Shown: positions 1-8,400 of the stretch, in pieces
How positions within the stretch are numbered: the first letter of the stretch is position 1
Layout of the letters: every line of letters begins with the position of its first letter
Source: an uncultured Oscillospiraceae bacterium
GTDB lineage: Bacteria; Bacillota; Clostridia; Oscillospirales; Oscillospiraceae
Length of the DNA: 64,000 bases
NCBI GenBank assembly: GCA_934631005.1
Contig: CAKTXA010000007.1
Location: 1 to 64,000 of the forward strand
Direction of reading: 5' to 3'
Notes under the pieces: generated by a model
Database searches by the model: none
What the model was told of the DNA's origin: nothing
What the model saw: the letters and a program-made list of their open reading frames with translations, nothing else
Made by a program: the position numbers and the translations under genes

Positions 1-291
1 CGTCCTGCCGGTGCGTGCAAAATCCACAGTCGCGGTTTGTACTTTCGGCCTTTTGGGGCAGTGCCGATTTGCGGAAGTCCCATGGCTTCCCCTGGGGGAA
101 GCTGTCTGCGGAGCGAAAGCGGAGCAGACTGATGAGGGTCGTGGAGCAGTTGCGTTTTGGATGCACTGCCAAGCGAACCGTCAGTGCTCCCCGGCCCTCA
201 TCCGCCCCCTTTGGGGGCACCTTCCCCGAGGGGAAGGTATGGGGTGCCTACCGCCCTGCCGCTGTGTGCAATGACCGGCGGGGCGGGCGAT
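1..291. repeat. Palindromic intergenic element, family 1 copy A (partial)
   Basis: Non-coding repeat filling the space before the topoisomerase gene. It carries the family hallmarks: a GTGCCGATTTGCGGAAG segment, a TTCCCCTGGGGGAAGCTGTC hairpin near 88-107, GACTGATGAGGGTC, then the mirrored arm GTGCTCCCCGGCCCTCATC and CTTCCCCGAGGGGAAGG. The right end stops at GGCGGGGCGGGCG without the terminal TACATTACGACGAA seen in complete copies. Short ORFs inside it are repeat-derived and not called. Confidence 0.8.
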
Positions 292-330
292 TGGAAATGA
301 ATCTGGAACAAATGATAAGGAATTACGATC

Positions 331-2568
331 ATGCCGAAAAAGAAAAAAGAAATTGAGACGAAGCATGCGGCGGATGCCAATGTGCAGGGGCTGCGGGCGG
401 AGGTTTTGGAGCAGCCGATCTGCCAGACGCTGGAGCAGAACTATATGCCCTACGCGATGTCGGTCATCGTCTCGCGCGCCATTCCGGAGATCGACGGCTT
501 TAAGCCCTCGCACCGCAAGCTCCTGTACACGATGTACAAGATGGGCCTGCTCACCGGCGCGCGGACAAAATCCGCCAACATCGTCGGCCAGACCATGCGT
601 CTGAACCCGCACGGCGATCAGGCGATCTATGAGACGATGGTGCGTCTGGCGCGCGGCAACGAGTCGCTGCTGCACCCGTTCGTCGACTCCAAGGGCAACT
701 TCGGCAAGGTCTACTCGCGCGACATGGCCTACGCCGCGTCCCGCTACACCGAGGCCAGGCTCGACCCCATCTGCGCAGAGCTGTTCGGCGACATCGACAG
801 CGACACCGTCGACTTTGCCGACAACTACGACAGCACCATGAAGGAGCCCACGCTGCTGCCCACATCGTTCCCGAACGTGCTCGTGTCGGCCAACATGGGC
901 ATCGCCGTGGGCATGGCATCGAATATCTGCTCATTTAACCTGCGCGAGGTGTGCCAGACAGCCATCGCGCTCATCGAAAACCCGGACGCCGACCTTCTCG
1001 AGACGCTGCCCGCGCCGGACTTTCCCACGGGGGGCGAAATTCTCTACGACCCGGCGCAGATGCTTTCTATCTACAACTCCGGCCGCGGCTCGTTCCGCAT
1101 CCGCGCGCGCTGGCGGTATCTCAAAGAGGGGAACATGATCGAAATTTACGAGATCCCCTACACCACCGCCACCGAGATCATCATGGACAAGGTCGCCGAG
1201 CTCATCAAGGCCGGCAAGATCCGCGAGATCGCCGATATGCGCGACGAGACCGACCTGAACGGCCTCAAGCTCACCATCGACTTAAAGCGCGGCACCGACC
1301 CCGACAAGCTCATGCAGAAGCTGTTCCGCATGACGCCGCTGCAGGATTCGTTCGGCTGCAACTTCAACATCCTCATCGCGGGCATGCCGCGCGTGATGGG
1401 CGTGCGCGAGATCCTCACGGAGTGGACGGCGTGGCGCGCCGGGTGCATCCGCCGCCGCGTCTACTTCCAGCTGCAGAAGAAAAAGGACCGGCTGCATCTC
1501 TTAAAGGGTCTCGGTAAGATCCTGCTGGATATTGACAAGGCCATCGCCATCATCCGTGAGACGGAGCTGGACGCCGAGGTCGTGCCGAATCTGATGATCG
1601 GCTTCGGCATCGACCAGACGCAGGCGGAATTCGTGGCCGAGATCAAGCTGCGCAACATCAATAAGGAATATATCCTCAAAAAGCTGCAGGAGACCGACAC
1701 GCTCGAGCAGGAGATCGCCGACCTGGAGCAGACGCTCGGCAGCGACCGGCGCATCCGCAGGATCATCGTGACCGAGCTGCGGCGCGTGGCGGACAAATTC
1801 GGCCAGCCGCGCAAAACGCTTCTGGCCTACGACGCGGGCGAGACGGAGATCGAGGACGAGGGCGCGCCGGACTATCCGGTGACGGTGTTCATCTCCCGCG
1901 AGGGCTATTTCAAAAAGATCACGCCGCAGTCGCTGCGGATGTCCGGCGAGCAGAAGTATAAGGAGGGCGACGGCCCGCTTCTCACGCAGGAGGCGACGAA
2001 TCGCGCGGAGCTGCTGGTGTTCACCGACAAGTGTCAGGTGTACAAGTGCCGCCTTTCGGACTTTGCCGACGGCAAAGCGTCGGGCCTGGGTGATTTTCTG
2101 CCCGGAAAGCTCGGCTTTGACGAGGGTGAGAGCTTCCTGACGGCCTGCCTGCCGGGGGACTATCACGGGGCGATCCTGTTCGTATACGAAAACGGCAAGG
2201 CCGCGAAGGTGGAGCTGTCGGGCTACGACACAAAATCCAACCGCCGCAAGCTGACCGGCGCATATTCGGACAAGAGCCCGCTGCGGTCGGTCATCCTGCT
2301 CTCGGAGGAACGCGAGGTGGCGGTATACTCCACAGAGGGGCGCGTGGTCATCTTCTCCACGGCGCAGCTCGCGTCCAAGGCGACGCGCTCGACGCAGGGC
2401 GTGGCCGTGATGACGCTCAAGCGCAAGGCGCTGGTCGACAAAGCACTGCCGCTGGAGGAGACATCCATCACGAACCCCGCGCGCTATCGCTCGCGCAGCC
2501 TGCCGGTGGCGGGCGCGCTGCTGCGCGCGGAGGATATGGAAGAAAAGCAGATCACACTCGAACTGTAA
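331..2568 (+). CDS. Type IIA DNA topoisomerase subunit A (GyrA/ParC paralog)
   Basis: 745-residue breakage-reunion subunit of an ATP-dependent type II topoisomerase. The N-terminal half has the conserved YAMSVIVSRAIPEIDGFKPSHRK segment (about 41-63) and the catalytic tyrosine, Tyr139, in AASRYTEARL. A coiled-coil region lies near 440-480 and the C-terminal third is a shorter beta-pinwheel-like region. The quinolone-determining segment reads NPHGDQAIYE (92-101), with Gln97 where GyrA usually has Ser83. The ATG has an AAGGA site 9 nt upstream. It is shorter than a housekeeping GyrA (about 800-880 aa) and resembles a clostridial paralog usually named topoisomerase IV subunit A. The B subunit would lie left of the window, beyond repeat A. 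Which housekeeping role it has cannot be decided here. Confidence 0.93.
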   Translation: MPKKKKEIETKHAADANVQGLRAEVLEQPICQTLEQNYMPYAMSVIVSRAIPEIDGFKPSHRKLLYTMYKMGLLTGARTKSANIVGQTMRLNPHGDQAIYETMVRLARGNESLLHPFVDSKGNFGKVYSRDMAYAASRYTEARLDPICAELFGDIDSDTVDFADNYDSTMKEPTLLPTSFPNVLVSANMGIAVGMASNICSFNLREVCQTAIALIENPDADLLETLPAPDFPTGGEILYDPAQMLSIYNSGRGSFRIRARWRYLKEGNMIEIYEIPYTTATEIIMDKVAELIKAGKIREIADMRDETDLNGLKLTIDLKRGTDPDKLMQKLFRMTPLQDSFGCNFNILIAGMPRVMGVREILTEWTAWRAGCIRRRVYFQLQKKKDRLHLLKGLGKILLDIDKAIAIIRETELDAEVVPNLMIGFGIDQTQAEFVAEIKLRNINKEYILKKLQETDTLEQEIADLEQTLGSDRRIRRIIVTELRRVADKFGQPRKTLLAYDAGETEIEDEGAPDYPVTVFISREGYFKKITPQSLRMSGEQKYKEGDGPLLTQEATNRAELLVFTDKCQVYKCRLSDFADGKASGLGDFLPGKLGFDEGESFLTACLPGDYHGAILFVYENGKAAKVELSGYDTKSNRRKLTGAYSDKSPLRSVILLSEEREVAVYSTEGRVVIFSTAQLASKATRSTQGVAVMTLKRKALVDKALPLEETSITNPARYRSRSLPVAGALLRAEDMEEKQITLEL

Positions 2569-2589
2569 ACCAAGAGGGAGGACGCAGGC

Positions 2590-3459
2590 TTGAACGGAAA
2601 AACGATCTGGCGCGAGGCGCGCTTTCTGGCGCTGATCCTGTTTGGCAGCGCGTGCTACGCGGTGGGCTTTGACCTGTTTCTCATGCCGCATCAGGTGAAC
2701 GCCGGCGGCGTGAGCGGCGCGGCCATGCTGATCTGCGCGGCGCTGGGCTGGCACGGCGGCGTGGGTATTCTGACGTTTGCCATCAACATCCCGCTGTTTA
2801 TCCTCGGTTATCGCTATCTTGGACGGCGGTTTTTCTACGGCTCCGTCATCGGGATGCTCGCGTCCTCCGCGCTCATTGAGCTCGTCACGCGCATCCCCGC
2901 GCCGCAGACCGACATCATGCTGAGCGTGCTCTACGGCGGCGTGCTGGTGGGGCTTGGGCTGGGCGTGGTGTTCTACGCCGGGGCGTCTACGGGCGGCGTT
3001 GACATCATCGCAAGCCTTCTGCGGCGCAAATTCCGCAGCCTGTCCGTGGGTAATCTCATGCTGGCGGTGGACAGTGCCGTCATCATTCTCACAGGCGTTG
3101 TGTATCGCGACATCAACAAAACGCTTTACAGCGCCCTGACGCTGTTTCTCAGCACCACGGTGCTCGACGCCGTGATCTTCGGTTTGAACGACTCGACCGT
3201 GGCGCTCATCATCTCCGACAAATACGCCGAGATCGCCCGCGAGATCGAGGAAAAGCTCGTGCGCGGCGTGACGATGCTCAGCGGCTACGGCGGCTATACG
3301 GGCAAGGAAAAGATGGTGCTGCTGGTGGCGGTGCGCAAGCAGCAGACCACGCAGCTCAAAATGCTCGTCGAGCGGACCGACCCGGAGGCGTTCCTCATCC
3401 TGCAGCGGTCGCATCAGGTGCTCGGCAACGGCTTTGGGCGGTATTCCGATAATGTGTAG
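2590..3459 (+). CDS. YitT family membrane protein
   Basis: 289-residue integral membrane protein of the YitT/DUF161 type. About five or six hydrophobic segments occupy residues 8-195, including the Gly-rich NAGGVSGAAML and GASTGGVDIIASLL stretches typical of the family. A soluble C-terminal DUF2179-like domain follows (about 205-289, VTMLSGYGGYTGKEKMVLLVAV). The substrate of this family is not established. The start is TTG at 2590, chosen because GGGAGGA sits 8 nt upstream and no ATG fits the conserved N-terminus. It follows the topoisomerase gene by 21 nt and overlaps the next gene, so the three probably form one transcript. Confidence 0.9.
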   Translation: MNGKTIWREARFLALILFGSACYAVGFDLFLMPHQVNAGGVSGAAMLICAALGWHGGVGILTFAINIPLFILGYRYLGRRFFYGSVIGMLASSALIELVTRIPAPQTDIMLSVLYGGVLVGLGLGVVFYAGASTGGVDIIASLLRRKFRSLSVGNLMLAVDSAVIILTGVVYRDINKTLYSALTLFLSTTVLDAVIFGLNDSTVALIISDKYAEIAREIEEKLVRGVTMLSGYGGYTGKEKMVLLVAVRKQQTTQLKMLVERTDPEAFLILQRSHQVLGNGFGRYSDNV

Positions 3460-4744
3460 GGCGGCGGGGAAGCGGCGGCTGATCCCGCTGCTGCTGGCGG
3501 CCGTGCTGCTGCTCAGCGCGTGCAGCGGGCTCGTGCCGTCGGAGTATGTGCAGGTGCAGACGCACAGCGAGCAGACGGAGCAGCCGCGCTCCGACGCGCT
3601 GACGGCGGAGAATTACGCTGAGCTCAAAAGCGTCATCCGCAGCTTTGTGGAGGGGAGCGTCGAGCACGGCGTCATCCGCGTGTACAGCTACGACGGCGAC
3701 GTGGAGGCCGACCTGACCGACGCGGCGCGCGCCGTCTGGCGCGACGATCCGCTGGGCGCGTACGCGGTGGACTATCTGACGTGCTCGTGCGCGCTGATCG
3801 TGTCGTATTATGAGCTGCGGGTGGACATCGTCTACCGCCGCACGCCCGCGCAGCTGGCGCGGCTGGAGTATATCTCGTCCAGCGTGGGCACCGATCTGCG
3901 CAGCCGCCTGGAGCGCGCGGTGCAGAGCTATGAGGACACGCTGACGGTGTATTTCTCCTATTACACCCCCTGCGATTTTGAGCAGCTCGTGCGCGCGTGC
4001 TATGACGCGAATCCGGGCACGGTCATGTCCATGCCGGAGATGACGGTGACGTTTTACCCCGACAGCGGCGCGTCGCGCATCGTGGAGCTGACGTTCTCGT
4101 ATCCGGCGGACGCGGCGGCGCTGCGGCAGATGGAAAAGGCCGTGGATGAGACGGTGCTGGCCGCGGCGGTCTACACCCGCTATTGCAGCACCGAGACCGA
4201 CCGGGCGCAGCTGTTTTATACGTTTTTGACCGAGCGCTTCCCGTATGCGCAGGCGTCGTCGCGCACGCCGGTGTACTCGCTGTTCTGCGAGGGCACGGCC
4301 ACGAGCGAGGGCGCGGCAAAATGCTGGCAGATGCTCTGCGACGAGACGGATGTGGCCTGCCGCACGGTGCACGGCCTGCGCGGCGGCGAGGACTACTGGT
4401 GGAACGTGGTGCAGCTCGACGGGCAGTGGTACCACGTGGATCTGCTGCGCGATCTGCTGGAGGGCGGCGGCGTGCGGACGTACAGCGACGCCGCGATGGG
4501 CGATTATTATTGGGACGCCTCGGCCTATCCCGCCTGCCCGGACTATGACGAGCCGGAGGAAGAGGATGGCGAGGAAGCACCCGCCGACGTGCCCGCGGAT
4601 GGCGAGCAGCCGGACGCGGAGCAGCCTACAGACGGCGAGACGACCGCCCCGGAACAGCCCGAGCCGGACACGCCCGCGGCTGATCCGCAGGTCATCCGCG
4701 TGCCCACGCCGGACATGCTGACGCCGAATGCAGAAAAAACTTGA
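3452..4744 (+). CDS. Lipoprotein with degenerate transglutaminase-like domain
   Basis: About 430-residue exported protein. The N-terminus has Arg/Lys residues, a hydrophobic stretch and a lipobox (LLLSACSG), so it is probably a lipid-anchored surface protein. A region near residues 250-345 matches the transglutaminase core layout (YSLFCEGTATSEGAAKCW .. YWWNVVQLDGQWYHVDL). The nucleophile Cys expected in the G-x-x-x-C-E-G pattern is Ser, and the His of HAWN is Tyr; only the Asp of YHVD remains. The tail is an acidic Pro/Glu/Asp-rich low-complexity stretch of about 70 residues. The start is placed at ATG 3452, 8 nt inside yitT; a TTG at 3434 is possible. The loss of both catalytic residues argues for a binding rather than enzymatic role. 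Confidence 0.75.
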   Translation: MCRAAGKRRLIPLLLAAVLLLSACSGLVPSEYVQVQTHSEQTEQPRSDALTAENYAELKSVIRSFVEGSVEHGVIRVYSYDGDVEADLTDAARAVWRDDPLGAYAVDYLTCSCALIVSYYELRVDIVYRRTPAQLARLEYISSSVGTDLRSRLERAVQSYEDTLTVYFSYYTPCDFEQLVRACYDANPGTVMSMPEMTVTFYPDSGASRIVELTFSYPADAAALRQMEKAVDETVLAAAVYTRYCSTETDRAQLFYTFLTERFPYAQASSRTPVYSLFCEGTATSEGAAKCWQMLCDETDVACRTVHGLRGGEDYWWNVVQLDGQWYHVDLLRDLLEGGGVRTYSDAAMGDYYWDASAYPACPDYDEPEEEDGEEAPADVPADGEQPDAEQPTDGETTAPEQPEPDTPAADPQVIRVPTPDMLTPNAEKT

Positions 4745-4752
4745 AACAGGGC

Positions 4753-4780
4753 TTGACAAAAGCAGGTTTTTTGATATAAT
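4753..4780 (+). promoter_or_regulatory. Sigma-70-type promoter for tRNA-Gly
   Basis: Consensus TTGACA (4753-4758) and TATAAT (4775-4780) separated by 16 bp, with the tRNA 5' end 19 nt downstream. Confidence 0.93.
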
Positions 4781-4798
4781 CATACCTGCATTTGTCAT

Positions 4799-4874
4799 GC
4801 GGGTGTAGCTCATCCGGTAGAGCGCCACCTTGCCAAGGTGGAGGTAGCGAGTTCGAGCCTCGTCACCCGCTCCA
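4799..4874 (+). tRNA. tRNA-Gly (anticodon GCC)
   Basis: A 76-nt cloverleaf. The acceptor stem GCGGGTG (4799-4805) pairs with CACCCGC (4864-4870), the discriminator is T4871 and CCA is encoded (4872-4874). The anticodon stem CCACC/GGTGG encloses loop TTGCCAA with anticodon GCC at 4832-4834. The T-loop GTTCGAGCC is present. It is a monocistronic unit between its own promoter and terminator. Confidence 0.97.
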
Positions 4875-4911
4875 AACAAAAAGACACGACGTTCGTCGTG
4901 TCTTTTTGTTT
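4874..4911 (+). terminator. Intrinsic terminator after tRNA-Gly
   Basis: A 17-bp perfect stem (4874-4890 with 4895-4911, loop GTTC) containing AAGACACGAC and a run of five T within the right arm. It begins at the last base of the tRNA CCA. Confidence 0.9.
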
Positions 4912-4939
4912 GGTTCCGCTCCGCCGCGCCCTGGCAAAT

Positions 4940-5234
4940 TTCGTCGTAACGTAGGGGAGGGGCTTGCCCCTCCCGTGCGGTATGCGACGCCGTTTTTTTG
5001 GGGCAGTGCCGATTCGCTGGAGGCCCCTTGGCTTCCCCTGGGGGAAGCTGTCAGCCGCAGGCTGACTGATGAGGGCCGGGGAGCACTAAAACATAGCTTA
5101 GCAGTTGTACCAAAACGCAACTGCTCCCCGACCTTCATCAGTCTGCTCCGCTAGCGCTCCGCAGCCAGCTTCCCCGAGGGGAAGCCAAGGGGCTGCGCGA
5201 ATTCGCTCCTGCGTCAAGGATACGACGGGCGGAG
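4940..5234. repeat. Palindromic intergenic element, family 1 copy B
   Basis: Starts with the family terminus TTCGTCGTAACGTAGGGG, then GGGGCTTGCCCC, GGCAGTGCCGATTCG, TTCCCCTGGGGGAAGCTGTC, the sub-hairpin CAGCCGCAGGCTG and GACTGATGAGGGCCGGGGAGC. A central TAGCTTAGCA segment leads to the mirrored arm ending CTTCCCCGAGGGGAAG. The right terminus is eroded (CTACATTACGACGAA is missing). The remaining bases to 5300 hold no recognisable gene. Confidence 0.85.
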
Positions 5235-5301
5235 AAGTTTGCAGGCCGCCTGCCTACGTGAAAAAATTTGAAAAAAATTCCTCAATATTCGCTCCGGGGA
5301 C

Positions 5302-5329
5302 TTGCAATCTGTGGGGGAACTGGTATAAT
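5302..5329 (+). promoter_or_regulatory. Promoter of SLH surface-protein gene
   Basis: TTGCAA (5302-5307) and TATAAT (5324-5329) with a 16-bp spacer, about 140 nt upstream of the start codon, giving a long leader. Confidence 0.8.
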
Positions 5330-5368
5330 TAGTATTGAATTTACCGTGTGGAGCTTCGTTTTCTTGAC

Positions 5369-5409
5369 GCGGCTCAGCGCTGAGCCGCGCTTTTTGCAAC
5401 GCAAAAAGC
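5369..5409 (+). promoter_or_regulatory. Leader hairpins with terminator-like first stem
   Basis: GCGGCTCAGC directly followed by GCTGAGCCGC (5369-5388) is a perfect 20-bp palindrome followed by GCTTTTT. The T-run is itself part of a second possible hairpin, GCTTTTTGC (5389-5397) with GCAAAAAGC (5401-5409). The first stem plus T-run resembles an intrinsic terminator about 35 nt after the likely transcription start, so attenuation or a short leader RNA is plausible. The mechanism is inferred. Confidence 0.5.
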
Positions 5410-5470
5410 GATGATCTATTGTCACCCTACCCCGCAGCGGCGGGGCGAATATACATGGGAGGATACGGAT

Positions 5471-8400
5471 ATGAAAAAACGAATCCTGGCGACCATTCTG
5501 GCGCTCGTGCTGGCCCTGAGCCTGCTGCCCACCGCAGCTTTGGCGGAGACGGGCAAGCCCGTTATGGTCGGCGAAAACGGCTATGATACGCTGAGCAAGG
5601 CGATCGCGGCAGCAGGGCCGGACGCGGACGGCGTCATCACCTACACGATCACCGGCAAGGTCGAGATCGACTCTGTCAACTCGACGTGGATCCAAGTCCT
5701 GAAAGATGGGCTCACGAATGTTACGGCGGTCGCGTTTGTCGGCGCAAGCGACGACGCGGAGATCGTGATCAAGAATTCCACTTCTGTTTTGGCGGATCAG
5801 AAATACAACATCGACGTCAGCTTTACGGGCCTGACATTGTCGCACCCGAACGGCGAGTGGGTAGGCGACCTTGGCCATACGACCAACTATTTTGCCTGCG
5901 TGCTGCGCAATACCGGTGCGGCAGACAATACCGTCACCTACACGAACTGCACCTTCCCCAACGGCGTGTGCAACAACCAGTATGGCAAAACGGTGTTTGA
6001 TCACTGCAAGTTCACCAATGAGACCTCTGAAAAGTCTAACCTTTGGAACTATGGCGGTGAAACAAAGGTCGAAAATTGCTCCTTTACCGGTAAGCGCGGC
6101 ATCAAAATGTATAACGAGGGCACGCTCGCAACACCACCCAGCATTGAGATCAAGAATACCACCTTTACTGGAATGAGCGAAAAGGCGGCTATTGTTGTTT
6201 CCAAGGCATCCGATGTGACGCTGGACAATGTTGACGCCACAGACTGCACGGTTGGCCTGCTCCAGAAGGACATTGAAGGCTCTAGCGGTGATCAGAAGAT
6301 CACCATCCCCGTGAACGGCACCGGCATCAGCGGCGAGTTCAACGTGACAGGTACGATCGCGGAGACGGTCGCCGAGAATGAGTTCAACATCTCCGAGGGC
6401 ACGCTGACGGCTGCGGACGGTACGTCCACCGTCACGCTCGACCCGACTTACCTCGCCCCCGGCACGTCGCTGGGCGAGGATGGCACGGTCGCGAAGCTGC
6501 CGGTCGCCAAGGTCGGCGAGGAGGAATTCTCCTCCCTGACCGACGCCTTTGCGGCACTGACGGCAGAGAACCATACGCTCACTCTGGTCGATGAGAACGC
6601 GTGGGATGCCGCGACCCCGGTCTACTGGAAAACCAACGGTGCGTGGACGGCTGCCGCCAAACTGACTGACGCGCTCACCGCGGCCTACATAGCGAATGCG
6701 GGCGCGATCACCATCGTCTGCCGCCCCGGCGCGGACGTCGGCACGATGACGCACGGCCATGTTGCGGACGATCTGACGATCTACGGCAACAACGCCTACA
6801 TTTCCGGCGGCGAATGCGATCTGGAGGTCGATACCTTCAAATTTGACCGTGCCACCGGCATGAACAGCAACAGCGGTGAGCTGTTGACAAAGGACATCAC
6901 CATCACGGCCTATGAGCTGGATAACCTCGGCGTCTGGGGCCAGCGCAGCACGACGCACACGGTCAACATCAACCTGAACGACTGTGACGGCAAGGATAAC
7001 GTTACGCCCAACGTCCAGCGCGTGTACATCAGCGGTACGAGCGGTGTGAACAACATCACAGTCACCGGCTGCGATTTCCTGACAAAGGCGACTGCGCTTT
7101 ACTCCAATGCGAACGGCAGCGTCGTGATCGACGGCTGCACGTTCACCGACAGTCAGGCGCCCATCAACTTTAACCACAAGGCAAACGGCACGCAAACCGT
7201 CACAGTCAAAAACAGCAGGCTGACTCGCTGCGGTGATAACGGCGAGTGGAAGGCATTTGCTGCGCCCATCCGCTTTGTCAACAGCGGCGGCGGCACGCAG
7301 AACGCGGCGGTCGAGGATTGCACCATCACCGATACCGTCGGCAACAACGGCGACATCCTGCTGGGCGACGGCCGTACTGGCAAGGCATCCCACGATGTCA
7401 CTCTGACCGTGACCAGCACCGCCGCCGACGTGCAGGCACAGCAGCCCGGCTACTATGCAGCGGACGGCACGGTCGACGCGGCGGGCAAGGTCAGCAAGAC
7501 GACCGTCCCCGTTTCCGAGACGCCCACGACCATCGCGCTCACCAGCGAGGAATTCAAGCTGGCTGAGGTCGGTGGCACGCAGTATAATTCCGTTGCGGAG
7601 GCCATCACGGCGGCGCAGAGCGGCAGCAAGACCATTACGCTGCTGACAGCTGACACCGCGCTTGTTCAGAGCATTCTGGACGGCCAGTACGGCAGCATTG
7701 ACGGCCTGACCATCGAGCTTGCCGGCGGTAACTATGGCGCGATCCAGCTGGGGCGTGCTACAAAGTACGAGGGCAGCAATACGGAATATAAACTGAAAAA
7801 CGAGACCAAGACTGTCGCGGAGATCAAGGAGATCATTGCAGCACATCCGAATGGCGGCGCAGGTGTTCCGCAGTATACCCGCAACATGAACAATATCACG
7901 CTGAAGGCGGCGGATGGTGCAGCGGTCAATGTGAGCGGCATGACCGCGTTCGGCGGGAAGGTCGCAGACAGTGCCCACTACGACGGATACGACTACGTGG
8001 TCGACCGGGCGACTCCGAATAACAATACCTGCTATTATATCACGCAGAAGTGGAACAATGTGACCTTTGAGGGCCTGACATTTACCGCACCTGTAAATAT
8101 CGAGGCATTTGAAAGCGGCTCTGAGATCAATGATCTCAAGTTCAAAAACTGCACCTTCACCGTGAACGACGATTCTGCGCAGAACCGCTGCCTGCGTCTT
8201 GCGACGGGTGGCAACTGCAAGTCGGGCGGCCTTGCTGTGGACGGCTGCAAGTTTACGGACGGCTTTGAAGGTGTCCTGACGATCGGAACAAAGAATGTCA
8301 CGGTCACGAACAGTGAGTTCACCGGCATTACCAAGAATGCGATCGACCTGATCGTTGGCGCGGATGGCTACGGTGATGTTACGATCACGAATAACACATT

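Noticed and set aside
1501..3414. A 637-codon minus-strand frame spanning the topoisomerase and yitT genes
   Set aside because: Composition (His/Arg/Ala-rich) and overlap with two real genes mark it as a shadow of high third-position GC.
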